From: a bacterium | GTDB lineage: Bacteria; Zhuqueibacterota; Zhuqueibacteria; Residuimicrobiales; Residuimicrobiaceae | Reading direction: 5' to 3' | Length of the DNA stretch: 64,000 bases | Assembly: GCA_029565685.1 (NCBI GenBank) | Contig: JAKQNR010000008.1 | Span: forward strand, 41,493 to 105,492 | In this document: piece after piece, positions 26,212-34,357 of the stretch | Layout: each line of letters opens with the position of its first letter | Position numbering within the stretch: the first letter of the stretch is position 1 | Made by a program: the position numbers and the translations under genes | Notes under the pieces: generated by a model | The model's database searches: none | Told to the model about the DNA's origin: nothing | What the model saw: only the letters and a program-made list of their open reading frames with translations

Positions 26212-26915
26212 TCTATGTTACCAGTGCCCTGCGCTGGCTGATCGGGCTGCCGCTGGCTGCGTTGGCCCTGCTCAGCATCACCCTGATGGCCATGGTGTTG
26301 CCGATGAAAATTTACAATCGGCCCGGCCGTGCGCTGCTGCGCGGACTAGTGCGGCTGTTCGGCGGCCGGGTTCGGGTCGAGGGATTGGAACAGGTGGATC
26401 CGGCTAAAGGCTATCTATTCATGTCCAATCACGTCAGCCTGTTTGATATTCCAGTGCTCGGCGGGTATATTCCCAACCTGGCCCGGGGCCTGCAGGCGGC
26501 GGAGCAATTCAACTGGCCCATTGTGGGGTGGTTTCTCCGCGCCATCGGCAACATTCCCATTTCGCGCAAAAACGCCCGGGCGTCCTGGGCCAGCATGCAA
26601 CGGGCGGCGCAGATCATAAAAAACGGCACCTCGGTCATCATTCTGCCTGAAGGCACGCGTACGCGCACCGGAGGGCTGAGCGAATTTAAAAAAATGCCGT
26701 TCCATTTCGCCAAAATGGCGGACGTGCCGATCGTGCCCATCGGCCTGTCCGGACTGTATCAATTTAAAAACCGCGGCAGCTGGTTGGTTCGGCCGGGCCT
26801 TATCAAGGTACGCTTCGGTCGGCCCATTCCCGTGGAACAGATCGCCGGCTGCAAGGTCGATGAGCTGCGCCTGCTCGTCCGCGAGCGTATCAGCGAGATG
26901 ATTGAAACACCGTAA
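26208..26915 (+). CDS. PlsC-type 1-acyl-sn-glycerol-3-phosphate acyltransferase
   Basis: A 235-residue membrane acyltransferase. An N-terminal hydrophobic segment (about 8-35) is followed by the catalytic HX4D motif NHVSLFD (H75, D80) and the substrate motif PEGTRTR (147-153). The product would be phosphatidic acid in phospholipid synthesis. The ATG overlaps the previous stop by 4 bp, so it is translated from the BcrAD transcript; a functional link with that pair is not obvious. A longer reading frame to 26073 lies inside the upstream gene and is rejected. Confidence 0.9.
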   Translation: MIYVTSALRWLIGLPLAALALLSITLMAMVLPMKIYNRPGRALLRGLVRLFGGRVRVEGLEQVDPAKGYLFMSNHVSLFDIPVLGGYIPNLARGLQAAEQFNWPIVGWFLRAIGNIPISRKNARASWASMQRAAQIIKNGTSVIILPEGTRTRTGGLSEFKKMPFHFAKMADVPIVPIGLSGLYQFKNRGSWLVRPGLIKVRFGRPIPVEQIAGCKVDELRLLVRERISEMIETP

Positions 26916-27016
26916 AAATAAAAGATCCTACAGCAGGTAGGGCGGCGGAGCATCCGAGTGGGAAGCAATGGGTGGATGTACGGACAGGTCATTTTCAGCT
27001 TGGCCATGCCGATCAT

Positions 27017-27036
27017 CGCGGAGCAGGAGCTCCGCG
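27017..27036. terminator. Intergenic hairpin between convergent genes
   Basis: An 8-bp perfect stem CGCGGAGC / GCTCCGCG with a 4-nt loop, between the convergent plsC-like and ABC permease genes. There is no long T run on either side. A bidirectional stop is plausible. Confidence 0.4.
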
Positions 27037-27043
27037 CTCCCCT

Positions 27044-28330
27044 TTACGAATACTTGATCCACTTGACCACCTCCGGCAGCGTCGCCCGTTTGCCGTACAG
27101 CAGAATGCCGACGCGGAACACACGGCCGGTCAGCCAGATCAAGCCATAGATCGAGGCGATCATAACGGCGATGCTCAACAACACCTGATAGAGCGGGGCG
27201 GCGCCCACCGTGTAGCGCAAGAACATCAGCAGAGGCGCAAAGAAGGGTATGAGCGACAGCACCACTGCCAGGGTGCTGTTGGGATTATTGATGATGAAAA
27301 ACATGGCGAGAAAGCCCATCAAAATCAGAATCGTCACCGGCCACTGCAGACTCTGAGCGTCCGCCTCATCGTTCACCATGCTGCCGAGCGCGGCGTACAA
27401 TGTCGCATAAATGAAATAGCCAAAGATGAAAAAGATAAAAAAGAACAAATAGATGGAAAAGGAGATGGTGGGCAGCGCAAGGCTCTCCGCACCCGGGGCC
27501 ATCTGTTTGACCATCAGCATGCCATAGGTGGATCCCAGGGCGACGAACAGCGCCCAGACGAGGAACTGGGTGAGTCCGGCGCCGCCGATGCCGATGATCT
27601 TTCCCGCCATGAACTGATCTGGCCGCACGGAAGACAGCAGCACCTCGACGACGCGCGAGTTCTTGTCCTCATACACTCCGCGCATGACGAATTGTCCGTA
27701 CATGAGCAGTGCGGTGTACAGAATCAGGATCATCGCATAGCTGATGCCGAACATCACCATTCCGCTCTCCTCCTTGGTGCCTTCCTCACTGACCTTAAAG
27801 GTCCTGAGCTCCAGACGCTGAGTCAGCCGGCGCACCAACGCCTGATCGAGGCCGCTCTGCTCCAGTCGCAATCCAGATACCACATACGACACCGCCCGTT
27901 CCAGATTGGAATTAAACTCCATATTACTGATGTTCCTGGCATACACTTCAAACGCGTTCTTGTCAAAGACGTCCTGCGGCAGCACGATCAGCGCGCTCAC
28001 CTTTTCACTCTGCACCCGTCGGGTGTAGCGCGCTTTCAAGGACGCCAGGCTTTCCGGTATGACGGCGACGTGTTCGAATTGGTATAAGGGTTCGTTCTGA
28101 GAATTTTTATAGGTCTCCGACATGTGTTTTTGCAAAACCGGAGCGATCCGGCCGGTCAGATCCATGACCGCCAGCGTCTTTTTCTCCCGGGCGCCCATCT
28201 GCGCCGTCAACATCTGGACGCCGATCAAAATGAAAACCAAAAACGGCATGGCCAGGGTGCCGATGATAAAGCCCTTGGTTCGGACGCGGGCGAGGTATTC
28301 TCTTTTTATCAACGTGAGCGTTTTTTTCAC
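27044..28330 (-). CDS. ABC-2 type transporter permease (NatB-like)
   Basis: A 428-residue permease. It has an N-terminal helix (GFIIGTLAMPFLVFILIGV), a long extracytoplasmic domain (about 40-170) and five to six C-terminal helices. The segment MRGVYEDKNSRVVEVLLSSVRPDQFMAGKIIGIGG is typical of NatB/YhaP-type exporters. The start is GTG with AAGGAGAG upstream. It lies 18 bp after the ATPase gene on the same strand, forming an exporter. Sodium export is only one possibility; the substrate cannot be inferred. Confidence 0.85.
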   Translation of the reverse strand: MKKTLTLIKREYLARVRTKGFIIGTLAMPFLVFILIGVQMLTAQMGAREKKTLAVMDLTGRIAPVLQKHMSETYKNSQNEPLYQFEHVAVIPESLASLKARYTRRVQSEKVSALIVLPQDVFDKNAFEVYARNISNMEFNSNLERAVSYVVSGLRLEQSGLDQALVRRLTQRLELRTFKVSEEGTKEESGMVMFGISYAMILILYTALLMYGQFVMRGVYEDKNSRVVEVLLSSVRPDQFMAGKIIGIGGAGLTQFLVWALFVALGSTYGMLMVKQMAPGAESLALPTISFSIYLFFFIFFIFGYFIYATLYAALGSMVNDEADAQSLQWPVTILILMGFLAMFFIINNPNSTLAVVLSLIPFFAPLLMFLRYTVGAAPLYQVLLSIAVMIASIYGLIWLTGRVFRVGILLYGKRATLPEVVKWIKYS

Positions 28331-28348
28331 GACGACTCTCCTTACAAG

Positions 28349-29248
28349 TCATGAACCCTTGACGACGGTGATGAAAATTTCGTTAAGCGAAGGTTCGGTG
28401 ACGTCAAACCCGGACACCGTCACCTGCTCCATGGCCTTGGCGAGGATCGTCTGCGGCTTGACGTGGTCGCAGGGTTGAATTTCCACATATTGGCCGTAAT
28501 CGTCATACCGGCTCACCAGCGAACGATCCTGCAGAAAACGGGCATCGCCGTCATAGCGGATTCGGCATCGGTTCCTGCCAAAACGGGCTTTGATGTCCGT
28601 GAGTTTGCCCTGGAGCATGCTCTGGCCGCGATGGATCAAACACAGGCTGTCGCACAGTTTTTCCGCCTGGTCCATCAGGTGGGTGGAAAAGATAATCGTG
28701 CTTCCGTTATGCACCAGTTCCAGCATAATGTCCTTGATCAGGCCGGTGTTGACTGGATCTAATCCGGCAAAGGGTTCGTCGAGGATCACCAGTTTAGGCT
28801 GATGTAGAATGGTGCTGATGAATTGAACTTTTTGCTGCATGCCTTTGGAAAGCTCTTCCACTCTTCGGTTGCGCCACTCCTGCAGATCCACCCGCTCCAG
28901 CCACTTGTCCGCCAACGGCCCAGCCTTCCTGGCGGAGAGGCCCTTCAGTTCAGCGAAAAATTTGATGGTGTCGATCACCCGCATCTTTTTAAACAGGCCG
29001 CGCTCCTCAGGCAGATAGCCCACCTGATCAGTGATCTTGCGAGAGCCCGAGTCGCCGAGAATTTCGATGATCCCGGAGTCCGGCATCAGAATATGCAGCA
29101 GCATGCGGATGGTGGTGGTTTTGCCGGCGCCATTGGGACCCAAGAGTCCGAAAATTTCGCCGGCTGGAATGTCCATGGACAGATTCTGCACCGCCCGGAC
29201 CTCATCAAAGCTCTTCTGGACGTTTTTCAAACTAACCGCATTGGCCAC
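28349..29248 (-). CDS. ABC transporter ATP-binding protein (NatA-like)
   Basis: A 299-residue ATPase. Walker A is GPNGAGKTT, the signature is LSKGMQQKVQ, and Walker B is LVILDEPFAGLDP, with the switch His in STHLMDQAE. A C-terminal extension after residue 220 is the usual DUF4162-like tail of NatA/CcmA-type proteins. GTG start with AAGGAG upstream. It pairs with the downstream NatB-like permease. Confidence 0.92.
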   Translation of the reverse strand: MANAVSLKNVQKSFDEVRAVQNLSMDIPAGEIFGLLGPNGAGKTTTIRMLLHILMPDSGIIEILGDSGSRKITDQVGYLPEERGLFKKMRVIDTIKFFAELKGLSARKAGPLADKWLERVDLQEWRNRRVEELSKGMQQKVQFISTILHQPKLVILDEPFAGLDPVNTGLIKDIMLELVHNGSTIIFSTHLMDQAEKLCDSLCLIHRGQSMLQGKLTDIKARFGRNRCRIRYDGDARFLQDRSLVSRYDDYGQYVEIQPCDHVKPQTILAKAMEQVTVSGFDVTEPSLNEIFITVVKGS

Positions 29249-29311
29249 GACAATAGACTCCTTGGTTAAATGTTAAGATGCCGCTGTGAGAAGGGCTCCG
29301 TATAAAGGCGA

Positions 29312-30286
29312 TCAGGTCTCATAGATCAGGTCCAGTATACGTGAAACCTCTCTGGCTTGTTTCCCGGAAAAAGCCGGCTCCCGGTCTTCCCGGATCGACC
29401 GGCTGAAATCATCAATAAGGGGCGCATGTAGGTTGGCATGCGGCGGATGCTGTTCGACGCGCCGGCCCTGCTCGGTGGTGATGATCAGCGAGCCCTGATT
29501 GAGGGGGTCCGCCTGTAGGGTGCCGTACTCACCGAACACCTCTACGCTGTCGCGGGCATCCATAGACGCGTGGGTGACAGACAGCACGGCGATGGCGCCG
29601 GTCTGCATTTCCAGCACCGCCACAGCGGTGTCTTCCACATCCCGGTCCCGGTACGCAGCCCGCGTGGTGAAGGACTTTACGCCGACAACCGGGCCCAGCA
29701 GGTGAAGCAGGACTTCGATGCGGTGACAGCCGATATCCATCATCGGCCCGCCGCCGGACAGGGCTTTTTGCAGCAGCCAGTGGCGCGGCTGGCCGGCTTG
29801 CACTTGAAAAGGGGAGAAGGCGTTGATCTGGATCAGGGAGACGGCGCCCAAGCTGCCGCCGTCAATGAGCTCTTTCATCCGGTGGATCAGTGGATAAAAA
29901 TGACGATAATAGGCGACGCTGAATTTGACCGCCTGTCGGCTGCAGGCGTCGAGCATACGGTCGCATTCAGCGACGCACAGGGCCATGGGTTTTTCGCAGA
30001 GGACGTGTTTGCCGGCCTGGGCTGCGGCGATGGTTTGTTCCTGATGGAGATATACCGGCGTGGCGATATACACCGCCTCTACCTCTGGGTCCTGCAGCAG
30101 GGTTCGCCAGTGATCATGGCGCCTGGGGACGCCAAAAGCTTGAGCAAAAACTGCCGCAGCCTCGGGCCGACGGCTGCTCACCGCCACCAGCTCGCTGGAG
30201 TGCAAGGCTTGCAACGCCGGTGCAACCCGTTTGCGGGCGATATCGCCGCAGCCGATCAATCCCCATTTCACCGCGGACATAGCCAT
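29312..30286 (-). CDS. Gfo/Idh/MocA-family oxidoreductase
   Basis: A 324-residue NAD(P)-dependent dehydrogenase. The Rossmann motif is GLIGCGDIA, the EKP motif is in LCEKPMALC, and GGGPMMDIGCHRIEVLLHLLG contains the conserved Asp and His of the active site. Two possible ATG starts (30286 and 30280) are six bases apart; a GAAAGAGA stretch favours the first. It is encoded singly, downstream of no clear operon partner. The substrate is not identifiable. Confidence 0.87.
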   Translation of the reverse strand: MAMSAVKWGLIGCGDIARKRVAPALQALHSSELVAVSSRRPEAAAVFAQAFGVPRRHDHWRTLLQDPEVEAVYIATPVYLHQEQTIAAAQAGKHVLCEKPMALCVAECDRMLDACSRQAVKFSVAYYRHFYPLIHRMKELIDGGSLGAVSLIQINAFSPFQVQAGQPRHWLLQKALSGGGPMMDIGCHRIEVLLHLLGPVVGVKSFTTRAAYRDRDVEDTAVAVLEMQTGAIAVLSVTHASMDARDSVEVFGEYGTLQADPLNQGSLIITTEQGRRVEQHPPHANLHAPLIDDFSRSIREDREPAFSGKQAREVSRILDLIYET

Positions 30287-30446
30287 TTTCTCTTTCCCAT
30301 CATTGCGGAAGGCGTTCCCTAAGCCACCCGGGCAGCCCCAATGACCCCACTTTAACGATATTTCAAAAATTAATCAAGCATAAAAATATCACTTGAAAAA
30401 ATTGGATATTAAAAGTAAGTTGTATTCCAATTTAAAAGAGGGTGTC

Positions 30447-30911
30447 GTGAGACTATTAGATTATCTGGCTCCCAATCTTGTCTTTCTGGATCTCACCGGC
30501 AAAGACAAAAACGACGTCATCACCAAAGTCGTGCATCTGATGAAACAGCAAAAGGCCATTGACGACGAAAAGAATTTTCTCCAGGAGGTGTTCCAGCGCG
30601 AAAAGCTGGGCTGTACCGCCATCGGCGGCAATGTGGCGATCCCGCACGCGCGCACGCGCACGGTGAAAAACATCGTCATCGCCTTTGCCCGCTTGACTCC
30701 GGGCGTGGATTTCTGCGCCATGGACCAGGAGCCGATCCGGCTGTTGTTTCTCTTGGGTACGCCCATGGAGGCGGTGGGCGACTATCTTAAGGTTCTGGCC
30801 AAGCTCTCCAAGTTGCTCAAAGACGGGGCCAACCGGAACAGATTGATTCAGGCAGGGTCGGCGGAAGAGATCTACGCCATCCTGGAGGAGCTCGAGCTGC
30901 AAGCCGACTGA
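30447..30911 (+). CDS. PTS EIIA (fructose/nitrogen-type) domain protein
   Basis: A 154-residue single EIIA domain. The phospho-acceptor histidine is H67 in GGNVAIPHART, typical of EIIA-Fru/EIIA-Ntr. No EIIB, EIIC or HPr is nearby, which favours a regulatory rather than sugar-transport role. I prefer the GTG at 30447 (AAAAGAGG a few bases upstream, and the family starts at this point: LLDYLAPNLVFLDL). The open frame extends to a TTG at 30393 with no ribosome site. Confidence 0.8.
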   Translation: MRLLDYLAPNLVFLDLTGKDKNDVITKVVHLMKQQKAIDDEKNFLQEVFQREKLGCTAIGGNVAIPHARTRTVKNIVIAFARLTPGVDFCAMDQEPIRLLFLLGTPMEAVGDYLKVLAKLSKLLKDGANRNRLIQAGSAEEIYAILEELELQAD

Positions 30912-30936
30912 GGGGGCGGCGGGGCGATGAAAAGGG

Positions 30937-30965
30937 TTGACTTTTTCGCACCCTATTAGTATATT
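30937..30965 (+). promoter_or_regulatory. Sigma70-type promoter of the tRNA/tadA/SRP RNA cluster
   Basis: -35 TTGACT (30937-30942), a 17-bp spacer, and -10 TATATT (30960-30965). The first tRNA begins 23 bp after the -10 box. Strong consensus agreement fits a stable-RNA promoter. Confidence 0.8.
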
Positions 30966-30987
30966 AATAGGCTAAAATCGTACTTTC

Positions 30988-31060
30988 GGCGCGTTCGTCT
31001 AGGGGTCTAGGACACCGGCCTCTCACGTCGGTAACACGGGTTCGAATCCCGTACGCGCTA
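30988..31060 (+). tRNA. tRNA-Glu (anticodon CTC)
   Basis: A 73-nt cloverleaf: acceptor GGCGCGT / ACGCGCT (one G-U pair), anticodon stem CCGGC / GTCGG with loop CTCTCAC (anticodon CTC), T arm ACGGG-TTCGAAT-CCCGT. The 3' CCA is not encoded. It reads GAG codons. Confidence 0.95.
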
Positions 31061-31084
31061 CGCTGTCACCGCACTGGTTTGTCC

Positions 31085-31161
31085 GCGCCCGTAGCTCAAC
31101 TGGATAGAGCATCTGACTACGGATCAGAAGGTTGGGGATTCGAACTCCTCCGGGCGCGCCA
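31085..31161 (+). tRNA. tRNA-Arg (anticodon ACG)
   Basis: Perfect acceptor GCGCCCG / CGGGCGC, anticodon stem TCTGA / TCAGA with loop CTACGGA (anticodon ACG), T loop TTCGAAC, discriminator G, and an encoded CCA at 31159-31161. The wobble A34 must be deaminated to inosine by TadA to read CGU/CGC/CGA. The tadA gene starts 19 bp downstream. Confidence 0.95.
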
Positions 31162-31179
31162 GAAGGAAAGGCTCTTGCC

Positions 31180-31659
31180 GTGCAGGATCACGCCGATTGG
31201 ATGGCCTTGGCCCTCCGCGAAGCGGAAAAAGCGTTTGACAAAGGGGAAGTGCCGATCGGTGCGGTGGTAATTCATCAAGGCCGCATCGTCGGCCGCGGTC
31301 ACAACATGATGGAGACGCTGCAGGATCCGACGGCGCACGCCGAAATGCTGGCCATCACCTCGGCCGCCAACACGCTGGCGTCCTGGCGGCTGGAGGGGTG
31401 TGTCTTGTATGTCACCCTCGAGCCTTGTATCATGTGCATGGGCGCCATTCTCTTATCACGCATTCCCACCATCGTTTTTGGAGCTCAGGATCCCCGCTAC
31501 GGCGCTTGCGGCGGTGCGATTCAGCTTGCGCAGCACGAGCGGATCGACGTGCATACGAACGTGATCCGCGGCGTGGCCGAGGCCGAGTGCAGCGAGCTGA
31601 TCAGGCGTTTTTTCCAGCAGGTCCGTAGGGAAAAGACGAGCCGACGCGACGCAGGCTGA
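31180..31659 (+). CDS. tadA: tRNA-specific adenosine deaminase TadA
   Basis: A 159-residue zinc deaminase that converts A34 to inosine in tRNA-Arg(ACG). The active-site HAE motif is TAHAEM and the zinc cysteines are in LEPCIMCMGAI. DPRYGACGG and FGAQDP are family segments. The start is GTG at 31180 with AAGGA about 12 bp upstream; the open frame extends back into the tRNA-Arg gene but has no plausible start there. It lies inside a stable-RNA cluster between its own substrate tRNA and two tRNA-Ser genes. Confidence 0.95.
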   Translation: MQDHADWMALALREAEKAFDKGEVPIGAVVIHQGRIVGRGHNMMETLQDPTAHAEMLAITSAANTLASWRLEGCVLYVTLEPCIMCMGAILLSRIPTIVFGAQDPRYGACGGAIQLAQHERIDVHTNVIRGVAEAECSELIRRFFQQVRREKTSRRDAG

Positions 31660-31679
31660 AGCGGACAGTAAAACGAGCA

Positions 31680-31767
<88 letters not shown>

Positions 31768-31815
31768 AACCCGGTGGGATGTTCATTCAAAGGGCGATGA
31801 CCGCCGAGTCAATTA

Positions 31816-31902
31816 GGAGAGGTGTCCGAGAGGCTGAAGGAGCACGCTTGGAAAGCGTGTGTAGGTTTACGCCTACCGCGGGTTCGAATCCCGCCCTCTC
31901 CG
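31816..31902 (+). tRNA. tRNA-Ser (anticodon GGA)
   Basis: An 87-nt type II tRNA with acceptor GGAGAGG / CCTCTCC, anticodon stem CACGC / GCGTG with loop TTGGAAA (anticodon GGA), variable arm GTAGG..CCTAC, and discriminator G. The acceptor stem is identical to that of the upstream tRNA-Ser. Confidence 0.95.
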
Positions 31903-31923
31903 CAGGTGTTATAGAGCAAGTAT

Positions 31924-31996
31924 GGGGCTGTAGCTCAGCTGGGAGAGCGATACGTTCGCAACGTATAGGTCGTGGGTTCGAATCCCATCAGCTCCA
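31924..31996 (+). tRNA. tRNA-Ala (anticodon CGC)
   Basis: A 73-nt cloverleaf: acceptor GGGGCTG / CAGCTCC (one G-U pair), anticodon stem ATACG / CGTAT with loop TTCGCAA (anticodon CGC), T loop TTCGAAT, discriminator A. No encoded CCA. Only 4 nt separate it from the SRP RNA. Confidence 0.93.
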
Positions 31997-32000
31997 CAAT

Positions 32001-32271
32001 GGCTGTGCTAGATGGGGAGCTAGCGGTGCCCTGTAACCTGCAACCCGCTCCAGCAGGATCGAATTCCCATTCTGAGGTCTGCTTATTTCCCTGCACTTCT
32101 GCGGTCAGCAACGTTGATCATTCAAGCCCTACGCAATAGAAAGGTGCCCAACCCCGCCAGGATCGGAAGAGAGCAACGGTAAGCATTCTGACTTTGTGCC
32201 GTGGGAGTACTTGAACGGAGTTGTGAACCGCGGTCCCAGGAAACAGAGGGATCGAAGGTGGGTGCACAGCC
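32001..32271 (+). ncRNA. ffs: Signal recognition particle RNA, large bacterial type (with Alu domain)
   Basis: The conserved SRP54-binding core GCCAGGATCGG-AAGAGAGCAACGG sits at about 32156-32179, followed by the typical TGCCGTGGGAGTACTTG. The 5' part has the Alu-domain signature GGTGCCCTGTAACC and a CCTGC/GCAGG hairpin. The ends pair perfectly: GGCTGTGC (32001-32008) with GCACAGCC (32264-32271), giving a 271-nt molecule. An inner helix TGCGGTCAGCAAC / GTTGTGAACCGCG is also visible. A short T-rich tract follows. It lies 4 nt after tRNA-Ala and 40 nt before dnaX, the same position the gene holds in Bacillus. The stretch 31997-32311 without protein genes is accounted for by this RNA. Confidence 0.93.
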
Positions 32272-32311
32272 ATTCTTTCTTGAAACACCATCCTAATCGT
32301 CGGAACACGCC

Positions 32312-33943
32312 ATGTCGTACCTGGTCCTCGCGCGCAAGTATCGTCCCATGTTTTTCGATGACGTGGTGGGGCAGCAGCATGTCACCCACACGCTGCAGAA
32401 TGCCATCCGGCAGAACCGAATCGCCAACGCTTATCTTTTTTCCGGTCCTCGCGGCGTGGGTAAAACCACGGTGGCGCGCATTTTAGCCAAAGCGCTCAAT
32501 TGCGATCAAGGTCCGACCGTCACCCCCTGCAACCAGTGCTCCTCCTGCATCGAGATCAACGAAAGCCGCAGCCTCGACGTGTTTGAGATCGACGGCGCTT
32601 CCAACCGCGGCATCGATGAAGTACGCAACCTGCGTGAAGGATTGCGCTACTCCCCCACGCCGGGCAAATACCGCATCTATATCATCGACGAAGTGCACAT
32701 GCTCACCAACGAGGCGTTCAACGCGCTGTTAAAAACCCTGGAAGAACCTCCGCCGCAGGTGCTCTTTGTCTTTGCCACCACCGAAGCCCACAAGGTGCCG
32801 GCCACTATTCTCTCTCGCTGTCAGCGGTTTGATTTCAAACGCATGAGTGTGAAAAAAATCATGGAACAGCTGGCTGAACTGTGCCGGCAGGAAAATATCG
32901 AAATCGAGGAAGAGGCTCTGCGGATGATCGCAGTGAAAGCAGACGGCAGCATGCGCGATTCACAGAGCGTCCTGGATCAGATCATCGCCTATGCCGGCGA
33001 CACCGTCTCGGCGCAAGGCGTGGCCGCTCTGCTGGGCATCATCGACCAGCAGCTGTTCTTTGAGGTGACTGATCTCATTCAATCCGGGGACGTGCTGGCG
33101 GGTGTGCGCCTGGCCAGCCGTATTTTTTCCGAGGGCTATGATTACAGTGAATTCATGATCGGATTGCAGGAACATCTACGCAATTTTCTCGTCGTCGCAG
33201 CCACCGGTTCCCCGGCCGAGATCGACGCTTCGGAGGAGAGCAAGGGGCGCTATTTGGCGCAAAAAGACGCCTTTTCGGTGGAGGACCTCTTAAGGCTGAC
33301 GAAAATCTGCGCCGATGCGGAAAATCTCCTGCGCCGCAGCGCCAACGCCCGCCTGCATTTGGAAGTCACCATCGTCAAGCTGATCAAGCTCAACCGCAGC
33401 GTGCGCCTGTCGCAGCTTTTAGAGCAATTGGATGTAAAAAAAAACCCTAATTTAGAAACCGGCCTCGCTGCCGGCCCACCGCCCGTTCCGCCCAGCGCGG
33501 CTGTCGCAAAGCCGCACTCTATTGCCGCAGCGGCCCCGCCGGCGCCCAGCGCTGGTGCAAAAATCACTCTGGCTGAGCTGGAGGCCCGCTGGCCGGAGAT
33601 CACCGATCACATCAAAAAGACCAGAATCGCGCTTGGCGCCCTATTGAGTGAAAGCTGGCCGCTGAGCTTGGCCGACAACCGGCTGGAGATCGGCTTTGCC
33701 CCGCACAATGGGTTCAGCATCAGCTCGCTGGAGGCCAACCGGGAACAGGTGCAAACCCTGCTCTTCGACCTGCTGGGCGTGCGCCTGCAGGTCTCCGGAG
33801 TGCGTGACGCCGAGGGACGCGTACCGAAAAATCCCAACGCCGTTCTGCCGTCCGACCGCAAACGCGAATTCGAAAAACTGGCGGAAGAGAATGAATTGAT
33901 TAAAAAAATTGTTGATACCTTTGATACGGAATTTTTGAAATGA
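32312..33943 (+). CDS. dnaX: DNA polymerase III subunits gamma/tau
   Basis: A 543-residue clamp-loader ATPase. Walker A is GPRGVGKTT, the zinc module has cysteines in LNCDQG and CNQCSSC, Walker B is IIDEVHML, the SRC sensor 1 motif is in ILSRCQRF, and domain III ends near residue 370. A Pro/Ala-rich linker (about 385-415) and a C-terminal tau domain follow. An A9 run at codons 375-378 marks a probable frameshift or transcript-slippage site that would make a shorter gamma-like product of about 379 residues. No clear ribosome site precedes the ATG; the gene follows the SRP RNA directly. Confidence 0.96.
   Translation: MSYLVLARKYRPMFFDDVVGQQHVTHTLQNAIRQNRIANAYLFSGPRGVGKTTVARILAKALNCDQGPTVTPCNQCSSCIEINESRSLDVFEIDGASNRGIDEVRNLREGLRYSPTPGKYRIYIIDEVHMLTNEAFNALLKTLEEPPPQVLFVFATTEAHKVPATILSRCQRFDFKRMSVKKIMEQLAELCRQENIEIEEEALRMIAVKADGSMRDSQSVLDQIIAYAGDTVSAQGVAALLGIIDQQLFFEVTDLIQSGDVLAGVRLASRIFSEGYDYSEFMIGLQEHLRNFLVVAATGSPAEIDASEESKGRYLAQKDAFSVEDLLRLTKICADAENLLRRSANARLHLEVTIVKLIKLNRSVRLSQLLEQLDVKKNPNLETGLAAGPPPVPPSAAVAKPHSIAAAAPPAPSAGAKITLAELEARWPEITDHIKKTRIALGALLSESWPLSLADNRLEIGFAPHNGFSISSLEANREQVQTLLFDLLGVRLQVSGVRDAEGRVPKNPNAVLPSDRKREFEKLAEENELIKKIVDTFDTEFLK
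33436..33455 (+). other. Probable programmed slippage site in dnaX (A9 with stops in both other frames)
   Basis: Nine A residues (33436-33444) give in-frame GTA AAA AAA AAC, containing the canonical heptamer A AAA AAA. A -1 shift reads AAA CCC TAA and stops at 33450. A +1 shift reads ACC CTA ATT TAG and stops at 33455. Any length change in the A run therefore terminates the protein within four codons, right after domain III. Confidence 0.75.
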
Positions 33944-33955
33944 GCAGGAGTTGAA

Positions 33956-34303
33956 ATGATGAACAAAGGCGCCATGTCGGGATTGCTGAAACAAGCGCAA
34001 AAGATGCAGGAAGAACTGGCCAAAGCGCAAGCCGCACTGGCGGACCTCAGAGTCATCGGCAGCGCCGGCGGCAATATGGTGACGGTCACTGCCAACGGCA
34101 GTCAGGAAATTCTCCAAATCAAGATCGATCCGGAGGTGGTTAATCCGCAGGATGTGGAGATGTTGGAAGATTTGGTGCTGGCCGCGGTGAACCAGGCGCT
34201 GGTCAACTCCAGAGCCGCGGCCGAGGAACAGATGGCCAAGGCCACCGGCGGTTTTAATCCCGGCGACATGCTGGGTGGTCTGAAAATCCCGGGGCTTTCT
34301 TGA
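33956..34303 (+). CDS. YbaB/EbfC nucleoid-associated protein
   Basis: A 115-residue YbaB-family DNA-binding protein. The N-terminal helix SGLLKQAQKMQEELAKAQAAL and the core GSAGGNMVTVTANG and LQIKIDPEVVNPQD.EMLEDLV are typical. The C-terminal tail is Gly/Met-rich. It lies between dnaX and recR, its conserved place in many bacteria, consistent with a role near DNA replication or repair. Confidence 0.93.
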   Translation: MMNKGAMSGLLKQAQKMQEELAKAQAALADLRVIGSAGGNMVTVTANGSQEILQIKIDPEVVNPQDVEMLEDLVLAAVNQALVNSRAAAEEQMAKATGGFNPGDMLGGLKIPGLS

Positions 34304-34357
34304 TGAGACCGAGCGCCGACATCCAGTCCAGCTGTATGTTCTGCGAGCCAAGTGGCC

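Noticed and set aside
26972..28087. 371-codon plus-strand open frame opposite the ABC permease
   Set aside because: Antisense shadow; the minus strand encodes an intact NatB-like permease with a good ribosome site.
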